Shown here: piece after piece, positions 29,344 to 38,478 of the stretch
Position numbering within the stretch: position 1 is the first letter of the stretch
How the letters are laid out: each line of letters begins with the position of its first letter
From: an uncultured Flavobacteriaceae bacterium
GTDB taxonomy: Bacteria; Bacteroidota; Bacteroidia; Flavobacteriales; Flavobacteriaceae
Direction of reading: 5' to 3'
Assembly (NCBI GenBank): GCA_947494715.1
Contig: CANLWG010000002.1
Span: 310,001-374,000, forward strand
Length of the DNA: 64,000 nt
Position numbers and translations under genes: made by a program
Notes under the pieces: generated by a model
What the model was told of the DNA's origin: nothing
Database searches by the model: none
What the model saw: the letters and a program-made list of their open reading frames with translations, nothing else

Positions 29344-29582
29344 ATGATGGGTTTTATAATTTTCAAATCGAGTAAAAGTTCTCTTGCAAGCAATTTACCG
29401 AATAACCTAAGAATATATGAAAATACGTAATAGTTGCAAATGCTCTTTTAGTATGGTAAAAATAGCGATTAAGATTACCAAAAGTGGCATGTTAATGGTC
29501 TATTGTGTATGAATTGATATATCGATTTCTTCCTTTGACCTGTATTTTTGGCGGACAAGATGTATCACCAAAAATAGTGCAC

Positions 29583-30818
29583 TCAACCGCTTACCTTACT
29601 CGACCGGGCAGCCGCGCATTTGTTCAGCCATTCTTCGGAGAACGGATCTATATTGCCAAATCTAGCTATTTTAAACTCGGAAAAGTCAAACGGATTTGAT
29701 CTACCGGCAGCTAGTTCAGCAATCCCTAAGCCAACACCGCCGGCAACCGAAATACCAGCTCCGCAGCATCCAGATGCTATTAGGAATCCTTCCAAATCGG
29801 GATTATCGCCCAAAACCAGTTGGGAATCAGGGGTATATCCGGAAAAACCGGCCACATAATGTTTTATTCCCGTAGTATAGAATTCCGGGAAAAACCGGGC
29901 CAGACGTTCCCCGTTTTCCTCAAGGTCTTTCATGCCTTTGTCCTCACTAAAGACAAAATCACTTATATCATTGGGGATCTTCTTTGGTGAAGCCACCAAT
30001 GAATTGCTTTCCCGTATTCCAAAAAGCAGGCTTCCGCCCTCAGGTCGTGCATAGGCTTGTGCATCTGGTAACAAGACCATTGGGGAATCGACCGGAAATA
30101 TATCGGCTCGTTCGGTTATCCAATATTGGCTTCTAACCGGTGCCATCGGAATTCTCACACTGGCTTCTTTAGCCAGAATAGGCGCCCACACACCCGCGGC
30201 ATCTACTACCACATCGGCATGTATATTTCCTTCGGAGGTGAGTACACCCTTTATGGCATTGCCCTCCTTTAGCAAACCCAAAACTTCAACACCTCGATGT
30301 ATAGCAGCTCCCCGTTTTCTGGCACAGCGCGCAAAAAAAGTGCCTAGCAAATAGGGATCGCAGTATGCTTCATGAGGTACAAATCCAATTTTTAAGGCTT
30401 CATCGACTTTTAGCCACGGAGCTTTCTTCTGCGCTTCTTCCTTTGAAATGTAATAAGCTTCTTGTTTATATTCATTGGCTATCTGCATCAATGTTTCCAA
30501 ATCTTTAACTTTGGCATCACTTGCGGCCACGTGCATCATTCCGCAGTACTTGAAACCCAAGTTTTCTCCAAGCTCTTGTTCCATTTCCTTGGCAACCTTA
30601 AAGGTTTCGATCGTAAGGGGAATATAGGAACGTTTGGAACGGACCATGGTCATAAGGGCGGCGGCCCTACTGGTAGCGGCATTGTTGAGCTCGTTGCGCT
30701 CTAAAAGCACCACTTTTTTATCTGGATTGTTTCTACTATAATAATACGCTATTGCACAACCAAAAACTCCACCGCCAACAATTGCCAAATCTGCTTTATC
30801 CATTGAGCTTTCATTCAT
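29583..30818 (-). CDS. FAD-dependent amine oxidoreductase (DAO family) of the phosphonate operon
   Basis: A 411-residue D-amino-acid-oxidase-like flavoprotein. The dinucleotide motif ADLAIVGGGVFGCAIAYYYS is at about 9-28, and the C-terminal part has HYVAGFSGYTPDSQLVLGDNPDLEGF and ASGCCGAGISVAGGVG, typical of the glycine/sarcosine oxidase group. No signal peptide, so cytoplasmic. It lies in the unit phnA-phnY-phnW-MFS-FAD. DAO-type enzymes in other phosphonate clusters oxidise aminoethylphosphonate or its N-methyl form to phosphonoacetaldehyde; the same role here would feed PhnY in parallel with PhnW. That substrate is inferred from context. Confidence 0.82.
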   Translation of the reverse strand: MNESSMDKADLAIVGGGVFGCAIAYYYSRNNPDKKVVLLERNELNNAATSRAAALMTMVRSKRSYIPLTIETFKVAKEMEQELGENLGFKYCGMMHVAASDAKVKDLETLMQIANEYKQEAYYISKEEAQKKAPWLKVDEALKIGFVPHEAYCDPYLLGTFFARCARKRGAAIHRGVEVLGLLKEGNAIKGVLTSEGNIHADVVVDAAGVWAPILAKEASVRIPMAPVRSQYWITERADIFPVDSPMVLLPDAQAYARPEGGSLLFGIRESNSLVASPKKIPNDISDFVFSEDKGMKDLEENGERLARFFPEFYTTGIKHYVAGFSGYTPDSQLVLGDNPDLEGFLIASGCCGAGISVAGGVGLGIAELAAGRSNPFDFSEFKIARFGNIDPFSEEWLNKCAAARSSKVSG

Positions 30819-30889
30819 TTATCTAAAAAGATTTATGCTTACCGAATATGCTGCTCCCCTTTTAGTACCGAACCAACTAGTAACAAGTG

Positions 30890-32167
30890 TTACGTTTTAA
30901 GGTAGGTTTCAGGACTTTTGAAATTCCATTTTAAGGCGGCCAGACCACCCCCCACCAACGACATGATTACGAAAAAATCGAAAAGACTGTCCCAACCGAA
31001 TTTTTCATTGATGGCAACAACGATAAAGCCAGAAAACATTTGCCCTATGGATCCCATTCCGTTGATAATCCCAGCGGCCATACCCGCTCCTTTTTTGCCT
31101 CCAACATCCATTGAGCCAGCTGTGGAAATAAGCGAATCCGGTCCATAGGTTGACATGCCTATCAAGGCTATGCTTAGTATGGTTCCCATTTTTCCAAAGG
31201 AAACCAAATAGGGATGTATCAAACAAACAACTGCCAATCCAATCAACATAATGGATATGGTACTAAAACGTTTTGAATTGAAAAGTCTATCCGAAGCATA
31301 ACCTGCAAGTATCACACCAAAGAACCCTATTAGCTCATAGACCGATGAAATATACCCTGCATCGCTTACGCCATAGTTCAATGATTTTTCAAGATAAATG
31401 GGCAACCAGAACAAAAAGGCATAGCGTGTCATTTTAAGGATCATATAACAACCTGAATAGATCCAAAGCGCCTTATTTTTGATTAGCAGGGCCAATATTT
31501 TTAGATTCTCCGATTTACCGCCGCCATGAAGTTCATACTTGTTCTCAATAATTACAGGAAGTCCAATTTCTTTGGGGTTGTTTCTTGTAAAGAAAAGGAA
31601 TAACAGTGCTATGGCAAAGAGGATTATAGAGGGGAGAATAAATCCTCTTTTCCATCCCATTTCCGAAAGAAAATCCATATCGAATGCCACGTAGGTCGCA
31701 AAAATCGTAGCCAAGAAACCTCCTGTAACATAGCATGTGGACCACCAAGACATTACGATTCCTCTTTCGTTCATTCGGAACCACGGAGTCATATTCTTGA
31801 TCAACCCGCTCCAACCTGTAGATTGTCCATATCCATTGACGGCGATTAAAAAAACGATAATGCCCACAGAAAACGAGAACCCCAGAAATAAGTTGGCTAC
31901 AGCGGCCAGCAATAGACCTATGGAAACGACCTTTCTTGGACCAAATTTATCCGACAAATAGCCATTAAGGAACTGACCTATCGTATATATTAAACTATAA
32001 ATGAAAATAATGGTGGCATAGTCGGAATTGTCAAGGCCAAGATCCATCTCCATGGAACTCCATGTGACCGATAGATTTTTTCTTCCGAAATAGAAGCCGG
32101 CATAGGCAAGCCAAGTGAGAACAAAGATTCTTTTTCTCCAGTATTTTTGCTCTTTTGTCAATGCCAT
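30890..32167 (-). CDS. MFS transporter, OPA (GlpT/UhpT-like) family, probable phosphonate importer
   Basis: A 425-residue major facilitator with about 12 membrane segments. Its N-terminal stretch LAYAGFYFGRKNLSVTWSSM and NGYGQSTGWSGLIKNMTPWF with the nearby WWSTCYVTGG resemble the organophosphate:phosphate antiporter branch (glycerol-3-phosphate and hexose-phosphate carriers). It sits between phnW (47 bp) and the FAD oxidase gene (71 bp). There is no ABC phosphonate importer (PhnCDE) here, so this carrier probably brings AEP or another phosphonate across the inner membrane. Substrate by context only. Confidence 0.85.
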   Translation of the reverse strand: MALTKEQKYWRKRIFVLTWLAYAGFYFGRKNLSVTWSSMEMDLGLDNSDYATIIFIYSLIYTIGQFLNGYLSDKFGPRKVVSIGLLLAAVANLFLGFSFSVGIIVFLIAVNGYGQSTGWSGLIKNMTPWFRMNERGIVMSWWSTCYVTGGFLATIFATYVAFDMDFLSEMGWKRGFILPSIILFAIALLFLFFTRNNPKEIGLPVIIENKYELHGGGKSENLKILALLIKNKALWIYSGCYMILKMTRYAFLFWLPIYLEKSLNYGVSDAGYISSVYELIGFFGVILAGYASDRLFNSKRFSTISIMLIGLAVVCLIHPYLVSFGKMGTILSIALIGMSTYGPDSLISTAGSMDVGGKKGAGMAAGIINGMGSIGQMFSGFIVVAINEKFGWDSLFDFFVIMSLVGGGLAALKWNFKSPETYLKT

Positions 32168-32214
32168 TTAAGATACGATTACGGTCTTATTATTTTTTAA
32201 TCCCCAAGGAATAT

Positions 32215-33330
32215 TTACCTATAGTCTATTTTTCCCAAATACGTTTCCAACACGCTCAAGAAGGCTTCAATATCCCTTTTGTCGATTTGACCGATATTCG
32301 AAATCCGAAAAGTATCATAATTACTTACCTTCCCCGGATAGATGGTAAATCCTTTTTCAAAAAAGAAATCGTGCATTTCATTAAAATCATATTTCTCCGT
32401 ATCGGGTTCTATGATAGAGGTAATTATCTTTGAATGGTATTCCTTATCAATTAAATACTTTAGTCCCAGACCTTCCAATCCGTTGAGCAGAGTCTCCCAA
32501 GATTGGCTATATCTTTCGTAGCGCTTTTCTATGCTTTCTTCCATGGTCTCCAAAATGGCCTGTTTTAGAGCATAAAAGGTCTGTACCGGGGGCGTAAACC
32601 GGGTTTGGTGGGTTTTTTCAAAATACGCATACTGGGCATATAGGTTCAAGTATAACGTACGTGGTGCGATTTCCTTAGTCTTCTCCAACGCAGTCTTGCT
32701 ACAGATGGCAAAACCGATTCCGGCCATACCTTGGATATTCTTGTTGGAGCTAGCCGCTAAATAATCGATGTTCATCGACTTCATGTCAACAGGGATAGCG
32801 GCAAAACCACTCATTGAATCCACAATAAATTGTATCTTATAGGTAGCACATAACTCACCTATGGCCGAAATATCATTTAACAAACCCGTTGTAGTTTCAT
32901 GATGAATCATTGCGAGATGGGTCAATCCTTCCTCATTTCTTATGGCATCCTCAAGGTTTTTTAAATCTATTGGCTCTATGGATGATGATTTGAAAACCAA
33001 AGTATCTATTTTATAAGCGCTGGTAATTTGGCACATACGTTTACCATAGGCTCCATTATCTATAATTAGGATTTTACCGTTTTCAGGAATTACCGAGCTT
33101 AATATCGCCTCGACCGTTGCTGTTCCTGAACCTCCAAAGAAAACGGTAGCATAGTCCTTGGGATCTCCAACAAATCGTGTGATTTCGGTGGCGCAATATT
33201 CCATTAGGTCGCCAAATTCCTTCTCCCTAGGGCAAATATCCGGTATGACCTGCGCAAATTTTACAGTGTCGGTAGTCGTAGCAGGCCCGGGATTTAATAA
33301 TACGTTTCTGGTAATTTGTTTTATTGACAT
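32215..33330 (-). CDS. phnW: 2-aminoethylphosphonate--pyruvate transaminase
   Basis: A PLP-dependent aminotransferase of 371 residues, normal for PhnW, that converts 2-aminoethylphosphonate and pyruvate to phosphonoacetaldehyde and alanine. Typical features are the N-terminal LLNPGPATTTDTVKFAQ, the FFGGSGTATVEAILSSV segment near 64, IVDSMSGFAAIP near 168 and the PLP lysine in AASSNKNIQGMAGIGFA near 191. It lies 21 bp after phnY. The phnY and phnA neighbours point to the oxidative route rather than to PhnX, which is absent. Confidence 0.94.
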   Translation of the reverse strand: MSIKQITRNVLLNPGPATTTDTVKFAQVIPDICPREKEFGDLMEYCATEITRFVGDPKDYATVFFGGSGTATVEAILSSVIPENGKILIIDNGAYGKRMCQITSAYKIDTLVFKSSSIEPIDLKNLEDAIRNEEGLTHLAMIHHETTTGLLNDISAIGELCATYKIQFIVDSMSGFAAIPVDMKSMNIDYLAASSNKNIQGMAGIGFAICSKTALEKTKEIAPRTLYLNLYAQYAYFEKTHQTRFTPPVQTFYALKQAILETMEESIEKRYERYSQSWETLLNGLEGLGLKYLIDKEYHSKIITSIIEPDTEKYDFNEMHDFFFEKGFTIYPGKVSNYDTFRISNIGQIDKRDIEAFLSVLETYLGKIDYR

Positions 33331-33351
33331 GTGTTCTATTCTATTTTTAGA

Positions 33352-34779
33352 TTAGGCAATGTCCCAGGGAAGGGAATATGTTTTTACATAGGTATAGCCT
33401 TTCATGGTCTCTATTACCCCTTCCTTATAACCAAGACCGGAATCTTTTACCCCTCCGAACGGGGTCCATTCCAAGCGGTAACTTGGGGCTTCATTTACGT
33501 TTACGGTACCTGTATCCAGCTCGGTAATGACCCTTTGAATGGATGGCCAATGGTTGCTGACCACACCTCCGGACAATCCGTAGGGCGTATCATTGGCAAT
33601 TTCAATGGCCTCGTCCAGCGTTTTAAAACGGAGAATCGGAGCAACTGGGCCAAAGGTTTCTTTTGCCACCACCTCGTGTGTATTTTGCACATGGTCCAAA
33701 ACTGTTGGGGCAAAGAGTGCGCCATCCCTTTTATGACCGGCCAAACATACGGCGCCATTGTCGATGGCATTCTGTACGCGGGCTTCCATCTCTTTGGCCG
33801 CTTCTTCGGTAATGACTGTGCCCATGTCGTTTTCTTCATTGTACGGATCTCCGTATTTCAGTGCCTTGACCTTATCGGCCAATTTTTGGGCATAGGTATC
33901 GGCCAAACTTTCATGGACCAATATCCTTCGTATAGCTGTACAACGCTGTGCCGAGTTTTTGAAGGTCCCCGCCATGGTCACTTGCACGGCCTCGTCCACG
34001 TCAGCATCTTCCAAAACAAGCAATGCCGAACTTCCTCCGAGTTCCAAGACCAATTTTTTATACCCTGCTTTGGATGCTATTATCTTTCCTACCCTACTAC
34101 CTCCTGTAAAAGAAACCATGGTGATATCAGGGTGTACGGTCATCATTTCAGCGGTGGCTTGAATATCAGCGCCATTTATTACGTTCAGCATATTGGGTGG
34201 CAACCCACAGTCGAGTGCCAATTGTGCAAAATAGTATGCGGACAAGGGCGTTCGCTCCGAAGGTTTTAAAACTACGGTGTTATTGGTCGCAATTGCAGGG
34301 GCAATTTTATGTACCACCTGATTCATGGGATGGTTAAAGGGCGTAATGGCACTGATCAGTCCTAAAGGAACGCGGGTTGTATAAATTCTTCTGGGCTTTC
34401 CGTTTTTGGATACATCGCAGGGAAATACCTGAGAATCGTCATCCAAGGTCTTCATTGCAGAAAATCTTAGTACATCGGAAACACGACTGGCCTCATATCG
34501 TGTATCTTTTAGGCACAGACCTGTTTCATCGGTAATCATGCGACTTACCTCATCCACCCTTTCCTCTAGTGCGTCGGCTATTTTGTTTAGAATATCGTAC
34601 CGCTCGTATCTGGTCAGCTTAATTTTTGTATTCTTGGTATCCCTTAATACTTCGTCCAAGGTTTTGTTATCGATAGATGAGACCCTTCCCACCTTTTTTT
34701 TTGTATAAGGATTGAACACATCTATCCATTCATTACCCTTTACTTGCCTTCCGTTAATTATACTTCCAAATTCGATCAT
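33352..34779 (-). CDS. phnY: Phosphonoacetaldehyde dehydrogenase
   Basis: An NAD-dependent aldehyde dehydrogenase of 475 residues that oxidises phosphonoacetaldehyde to phosphonoacetate. The fold marks are complete: ISAITPFNHPMNQVVHKIAP near 145, SFTGGSRVGKIIASKAGYKK near 225, LELGGSSALLVLEDAD, and the catalytic cysteine in FKNSAQRCTAIRRI near 281. It lies 26 bp after phnA and 21 bp before phnW. ALDH substrate calls are weak on their own; the phnW-phnY-phnA order makes this one strong. The opposite strand has a 312-codon open frame that is only its shadow. Confidence 0.92.
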   Translation of the reverse strand: MIEFGSIINGRQVKGNEWIDVFNPYTKKKVGRVSSIDNKTLDEVLRDTKNTKIKLTRYERYDILNKIADALEERVDEVSRMITDETGLCLKDTRYEASRVSDVLRFSAMKTLDDDSQVFPCDVSKNGKPRRIYTTRVPLGLISAITPFNHPMNQVVHKIAPAIATNNTVVLKPSERTPLSAYYFAQLALDCGLPPNMLNVINGADIQATAEMMTVHPDITMVSFTGGSRVGKIIASKAGYKKLVLELGGSSALLVLEDADVDEAVQVTMAGTFKNSAQRCTAIRRILVHESLADTYAQKLADKVKALKYGDPYNEENDMGTVITEEAAKEMEARVQNAIDNGAVCLAGHKRDGALFAPTVLDHVQNTHEVVAKETFGPVAPILRFKTLDEAIEIANDTPYGLSGGVVSNHWPSIQRVITELDTGTVNVNEAPSYRLEWTPFGGVKDSGLGYKEGVIETMKGYTYVKTYSLPWDIA

Positions 34780-34805
34780 GGTGTTACTTTTGGTGGTTCT
34801 AGTGT

Positions 34806-36017
34806 TTAAAATCCGTTACTCAAAAAATGGAACAAATCAAAATTTCTACTAGTCCCTGATTTCAGTTTTTGATGATGTTCCTCGTTCAATTTTTTGTTGA
34901 AAATCATAGGAACCTCCTGTGAATGCTCGCCACCATGGGAGCGAAGACCTTCCTTCACTTTGTCCAGATCATGCCATTCAGGAGTCCTTCCAATGGTTGT
35001 GGAGGCATCGGACAAGATTACCAAATCACCAATTCTATCACCTGGCAGCTCAAATTTCTCAACAGCCTCCTGGTTGGTGAGCACGGTTTCAATGCCATCT
35101 AGGCTTAGTAGATAATCTTTAGCGTCCAATAATTGCGATTTATCCTCAAGGTATAAGGTACCGTACCCTCCAAGGGCCCCATGATGCACAACATAAGGAT
35201 CTGTAATAGGTAAAATTACTCTCGTTTTAATGTTTTGGGCATCCAGTAGTTGTTCTATGAATTGTACTTTGGGGGTTCCATCGACGTTTGTTTTTGCTTG
35301 CATACCATGATCGGCAGTAACACCAATAATAGCTCCCAATTTGTCCAACTCCCCTAGCCAATGGTCAATTTTTGCTAAAAAATCATTGGCATCATCACTT
35401 CCCGGAGCGTATTTATGTTGTACAAAATCCGTAGTAGTCAAATACATCACATCAAAATGCTCTTTTTGTAACAATTTCGCCCCTGCTTCTATACAATACA
35501 CTGAAATATAAGGGTCATAAATACCAGGTCTTTCTTTTCCCATCAAACCCTGTTCTACATTTTCAATACCATTTTCTTCCAATGTAGCTTGATTGGCAAA
35601 TTCCGCGGAAAAACAAATTCCATCTAAATTGTGGGCCAACATTTTTCGCAATTTGTCTTTTGCGGTTACCACAGCTACCTTGTGATCGTTTTGGCTAAGT
35701 ACAGATAAAATGGTAGGCACTTTTAGGTATTTGGGATCATTCATCATTACTTCCTTTTGAAGTTCGGTATCCCAATAAAAATTTCCACAAATACCATTTA
35801 GTTTGGGCGGGACCCCAGTTACGATCGCCATATTATTTGGGTTTGTAAACGATGGAATCACACTTTTTACCATTCCGAAAGAACCCTCATTGATAAAGCG
35901 TTGTAAATTGGGCATAACATCTTTAGCTTGCTCGTAATAGGGGTACGAAGCCCCGTCCATACATACCCCGATGATCGTCTTCTTTTGTTTGGGATAATCT
36001 CTATTGTTTATTTTCAT
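34806..36017 (-). CDS. phnA: Phosphonoacetate hydrolase
   Basis: An alkaline-phosphatase-superfamily C-P hydrolase of 403 residues that cleaves phosphonoacetate to acetate and phosphate. No signal peptide, so cytoplasmic. Metal and nucleophile segments: GVCMDGASYPYYEQA near 19, IPSFTNPNNMAIVTGVPP (probable nucleophile Thr) near 60, TTDFVQHKYAPGSDDAND near 190, GVTADHGMQAKT near 227 and LRSHGGEHSQEVPMIF near 366. It is the first gene of the phosphonate unit; the long AT-rich region upstream carries repeated TTTTAC/GTAAAA hexamers. Confidence 0.92.
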   Translation of the reverse strand: MKINNRDYPKQKKTIIGVCMDGASYPYYEQAKDVMPNLQRFINEGSFGMVKSVIPSFTNPNNMAIVTGVPPKLNGICGNFYWDTELQKEVMMNDPKYLKVPTILSVLSQNDHKVAVVTAKDKLRKMLAHNLDGICFSAEFANQATLEENGIENVEQGLMGKERPGIYDPYISVYCIEAGAKLLQKEHFDVMYLTTTDFVQHKYAPGSDDANDFLAKIDHWLGELDKLGAIIGVTADHGMQAKTNVDGTPKVQFIEQLLDAQNIKTRVILPITDPYVVHHGALGGYGTLYLEDKSQLLDAKDYLLSLDGIETVLTNQEAVEKFELPGDRIGDLVILSDASTTIGRTPEWHDLDKVKEGLRSHGGEHSQEVPMIFNKKLNEEHHQKLKSGTSRNFDLFHFLSNGF

Positions 36018-36320
36018 TTAATACGCTGTTTTCTGGAATAAAATTATAGCAAAAGTAAAATTATTTTACATATATTATAATTTTTTACTTAAAAATGTTT
36101 ACTTTAGTTATAACTATTTTACTATTTGTAAAAATCATGTTTCTCTTTACACCAAATATTGTTTCAGGATATATACACTTATGACAGCAAGAATAAACCA
36201 AATGGAGCTTTCGAAAACACCTTTAATATTATCAAATGATTAATAATTTATTCAGGAAATTAACCGGTCTAAAAAAAGACTAATTTGTGACTACCAAAAA
36301 CTAACTTAGATTAACATCTA
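36018..36320. promoter_or_regulatory. Divergent promoter region of phnA and the ECF sigma gene with TTTTAC/GTAAAA repeats
   Basis: This 303-bp AT-rich region lies between phnA (minus) and the sigma factor gene (plus). Within it are GTAAAA-TTA-TTTTAC (36055-36069), TTTTAC (36083-36088), GTTTAC (36097-36102) and TTTTAC-TATTT-GTAAAA (36117-36133). The two inverted repeats flank the two direct copies. They could be binding sites for the XRE-cupin regulator; AT-rich composition alone could also produce some of them. Confidence 0.45.
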
Positions 36321-36923
36321 ATGAATACCCTAAAAAAGGACATAAACAATGAACATGGTTTATGGACCCGTTTTCTTGATGGGAATAAGGTGGCTTTTGC
36401 TACAATTTATACCAGGCATGTAGACGCTTTGTATTCATATGGCTTTAAGATATGCCCAAATACTGATTTGGTAAAAGACAGTATTCAAGATGTATTTATT
36501 GATCTATTTCAACATAGGGAGCAACTCTCGAAACCTTCCAATATTAAATTTTATTTGTTTAAAGTCCTAAAACATACCGTTTTTAGAAAATTGAGGAAGG
36601 AGCGGAAATTTGGAGAGTTGTCAGAACAGACCCTTGGATTGTTCCAAACGGAATACAGTATTGAAAAGAAAACCATTCTTAGCGAAATAGAAAGAAATAA
36701 AAGTTTGCTCATTCATAAGACTTTGGGCCAGCTGTCTTCCAAACAACGGGAGATTTTGTATTTAAGGTTTACCATGGGCTTTAGTTATACCGAAATTTCA
36801 GAAATCGTTGCCATAGACCATAACTCCGTTCGCAAACAGGTGTACAGGGCAATAAAAAAGCTAAGGGAATGCGACCATTTTAAGAATAACGAGTGTATCC
36901 TTTTGTTTTATCAACTCTATTGA
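36321..36923 (+). CDS. ECF RNA polymerase sigma factor, FecI-like
   Basis: A 200-residue sigma-70 family factor. Region 2 includes FATIYTRHVDALYSYGFKICP and DLVKDSIQDVFIDLFQHREQ (about 27-75); region 4 is QLSSKQREILYLRFTMGFSY followed by TEISEIVAIDHNSVRKQVYR (about 135-175). It precedes a FecR anti-sigma gene and an STN-domain SusC gene, the classic Bacteroidota cell-surface signalling arrangement. It should turn on the susC-susD-lipoprotein genes downstream when the transporter is loaded. Confidence 0.93.
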   Translation: MNTLKKDINNEHGLWTRFLDGNKVAFATIYTRHVDALYSYGFKICPNTDLVKDSIQDVFIDLFQHREQLSKPSNIKFYLFKVLKHTVFRKLRKERKFGELSEQTLGLFQTEYSIEKKTILSEIERNKSLLIHKTLGQLSSKQREILYLRFTMGFSYTEISEIVAIDHNSVRKQVYRAIKKLRECDHFKNNECILLFYQLY

Positions 36924-37192
36924 ATTCGTAAATTAAATACGGCCCTTCTATCTACTTCTAATAAGATTTCTTCCAGGGGAGCTAATGATTCCATTCCAAA
37001 ATGTCTTTCACTTCAAGATGATTTAAATGTTTTAATACTGTGAACCAGCATTTTACATACTCATTTCTGAATATATATTCTCTTTTTTGATTATAAAAAA
37101 AAGGGTCTTGGATGGTGAATCTTAAAAAAAACTGAAAAAAGTGTCCACAAATACGACCTTGACTTCCCTTTAGATTAAACACTAAAGAAATT

Positions 37193-38389
37193 ATGAGCCA
37201 ATATTCAAAATATTTGGACGATCAAGGTTTCATAGATTGGATATTCCACCCAACAGTTGAAAACAGCTTGTATTGGGAATCCTTCCTCTTGGAGAATCCC
37301 GAGGAAGAGGAGACTATTTGCCACTTGAAAAATATACTGCAATCCTTAAAAACCAAAGACCACAGTCTGACAGATAGTGAAAAAAAGGAAATTCTAGAAA
37401 AAATCCTTATCAATATAGAACAACCAAAAAAACCAACAAAACTCCGTCGATTGCCTTTAAAGTTTGGACGTTATGCCGCGCTGTTGGTAATCGCCTTTGG
37501 GTTGGGCAGTTATTTTATCCTTGAATGGGATACTAAAGAAGATTTCTCCTTCGAGAATATACGGACTACTTCTATAGATTCCCTTACGGAAACCCAATTG
37601 ACTCTTAACTCCGGGGAACAACTGCTCATAAGCAATAACAAATCGACTGTTAAATATACCCGTTCGGGAGAGGTTATTGTAAATGATAACGACACCCTAT
37701 CTACGTCAAAAGTTGCTGAAAGGGCTACATCTTTAAACCAATTGATAGTACCCTTTGGAAAGCGCAGCAAAATATCCCTTTCGGACGGCTCCGTTGTACA
37801 TCTTAATGCAGGTTCTCGATTTGTTTTTCCAGAAAAATTCAATGGAAATGACAGAAAGGTGTTTTTGGATGGGGAAGCCTTTTTTGAGGTGGCAACAAAC
37901 GCGGATCAACCCTTTATTGTAAAAACACTGGAAAAAGAATACGAAATTGAAGTAGTAGGAACAAAGTTCAATGTTTCCGCCTATGCTTCCGATCAGCACA
38001 TACTTGCCGTACTAACAGAAGGAGAGGTGCACATAAACAAAGCCATTAATTCTTTTTATTCCAAAAAGACAAAATTGAAACCAGGGGAATTGGCCACTTG
38101 GAACAAAACGGATAAAGGGGTAACAGTGGTAACGGTAAATACAGATGACTATACACTTTGGATGGAAGGGATACTGCAATTTGAAAGCCAATCCGTATAC
38201 GATGTAGCCCAAAAAATTGAACGCTTTTACAATATCCAAATAAACCTAGAGGAAACTTCGGCCAATGAAATTCGCATTAGCGGAAAATTGGATCTGGCCA
38301 ATAACGTTGAAAAGACTTTGGCAAATTTTGCCGTAGTCTCAGCTTTAAAACTTGATAAAATCAATGATAAAGAATATGGGGTGAAATAA
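37193..38389 (+). CDS. FecR-family anti-sigma factor
   Basis: A 398-residue inner-membrane protein that holds the ECF sigma factor and receives the signal from the STN domain of the SusC protein. The cytoplasmic N-terminal part (1-90) is followed by a membrane segment RYAALLVIAFGLGSYFILEW (about 92-111), the FecR domain (VPFGKRSKISLSDGSVVHLN through VGTKFNVSAYASD, about 185-285) and a C-terminal DUF4974-like part (LWMEGILQFESQSVYDVAQK, about 320-398). The 269-bp gap after the sigma gene shows no other gene I can support. Confidence 0.93.
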   Translation: MSQYSKYLDDQGFIDWIFHPTVENSLYWESFLLENPEEEETICHLKNILQSLKTKDHSLTDSEKKEILEKILINIEQPKKPTKLRRLPLKFGRYAALLVIAFGLGSYFILEWDTKEDFSFENIRTTSIDSLTETQLTLNSGEQLLISNNKSTVKYTRSGEVIVNDNDTLSTSKVAERATSLNQLIVPFGKRSKISLSDGSVVHLNAGSRFVFPEKFNGNDRKVFLDGEAFFEVATNADQPFIVKTLEKEYEIEVVGTKFNVSAYASDQHILAVLTEGEVHINKAINSFYSKKTKLKPGELATWNKTDKGVTVVTVNTDDYTLWMEGILQFESQSVYDVAQKIERFYNIQINLEETSANEIRISGKLDLANNVEKTLANFAVVSALKLDKINDKEYGVK

Positions 38390-38395
38390 AAAAAA

Positions 38396-38448
38396 CCAGG
38401 GAATGTTCCAGCACTCCCTGGCTACTATACCTGTTAATGGTTAACAGG
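38396..38448 (+). promoter_or_regulatory. Two tandem hairpins between fecR and susC
   Basis: Hairpin 1 pairs CCAGGGA (38396-38402) with TCCCTGG (38415-38421). Hairpin 2 pairs CCTGTTAA (38430-38437) with TTAACAGG (38441-38448) around a TGG loop. They start 6 bp after the fecR stop codon and end 30 bp before susC. They may end the fecR transcript or control susC mRNA. Confidence 0.55.
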
Positions 38449-38478
38449 CACATTGTTTAATTAAAACTAACACAATTT

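Noticed and set aside
30880-30893. GTAACAAGTGTTAC as a regulator site before the MFS gene
   Set aside because: It overlaps the stop codon of the MFS gene on the same strand, so it is not in a promoter position for that gene.
33331-34269. 312-codon open frame on the plus strand
   Set aside because: It lies wholly opposite phnY, is rich in Cys, Gly and aromatic residues with no family motif, and is a codon-bias shadow of a well-supported gene.
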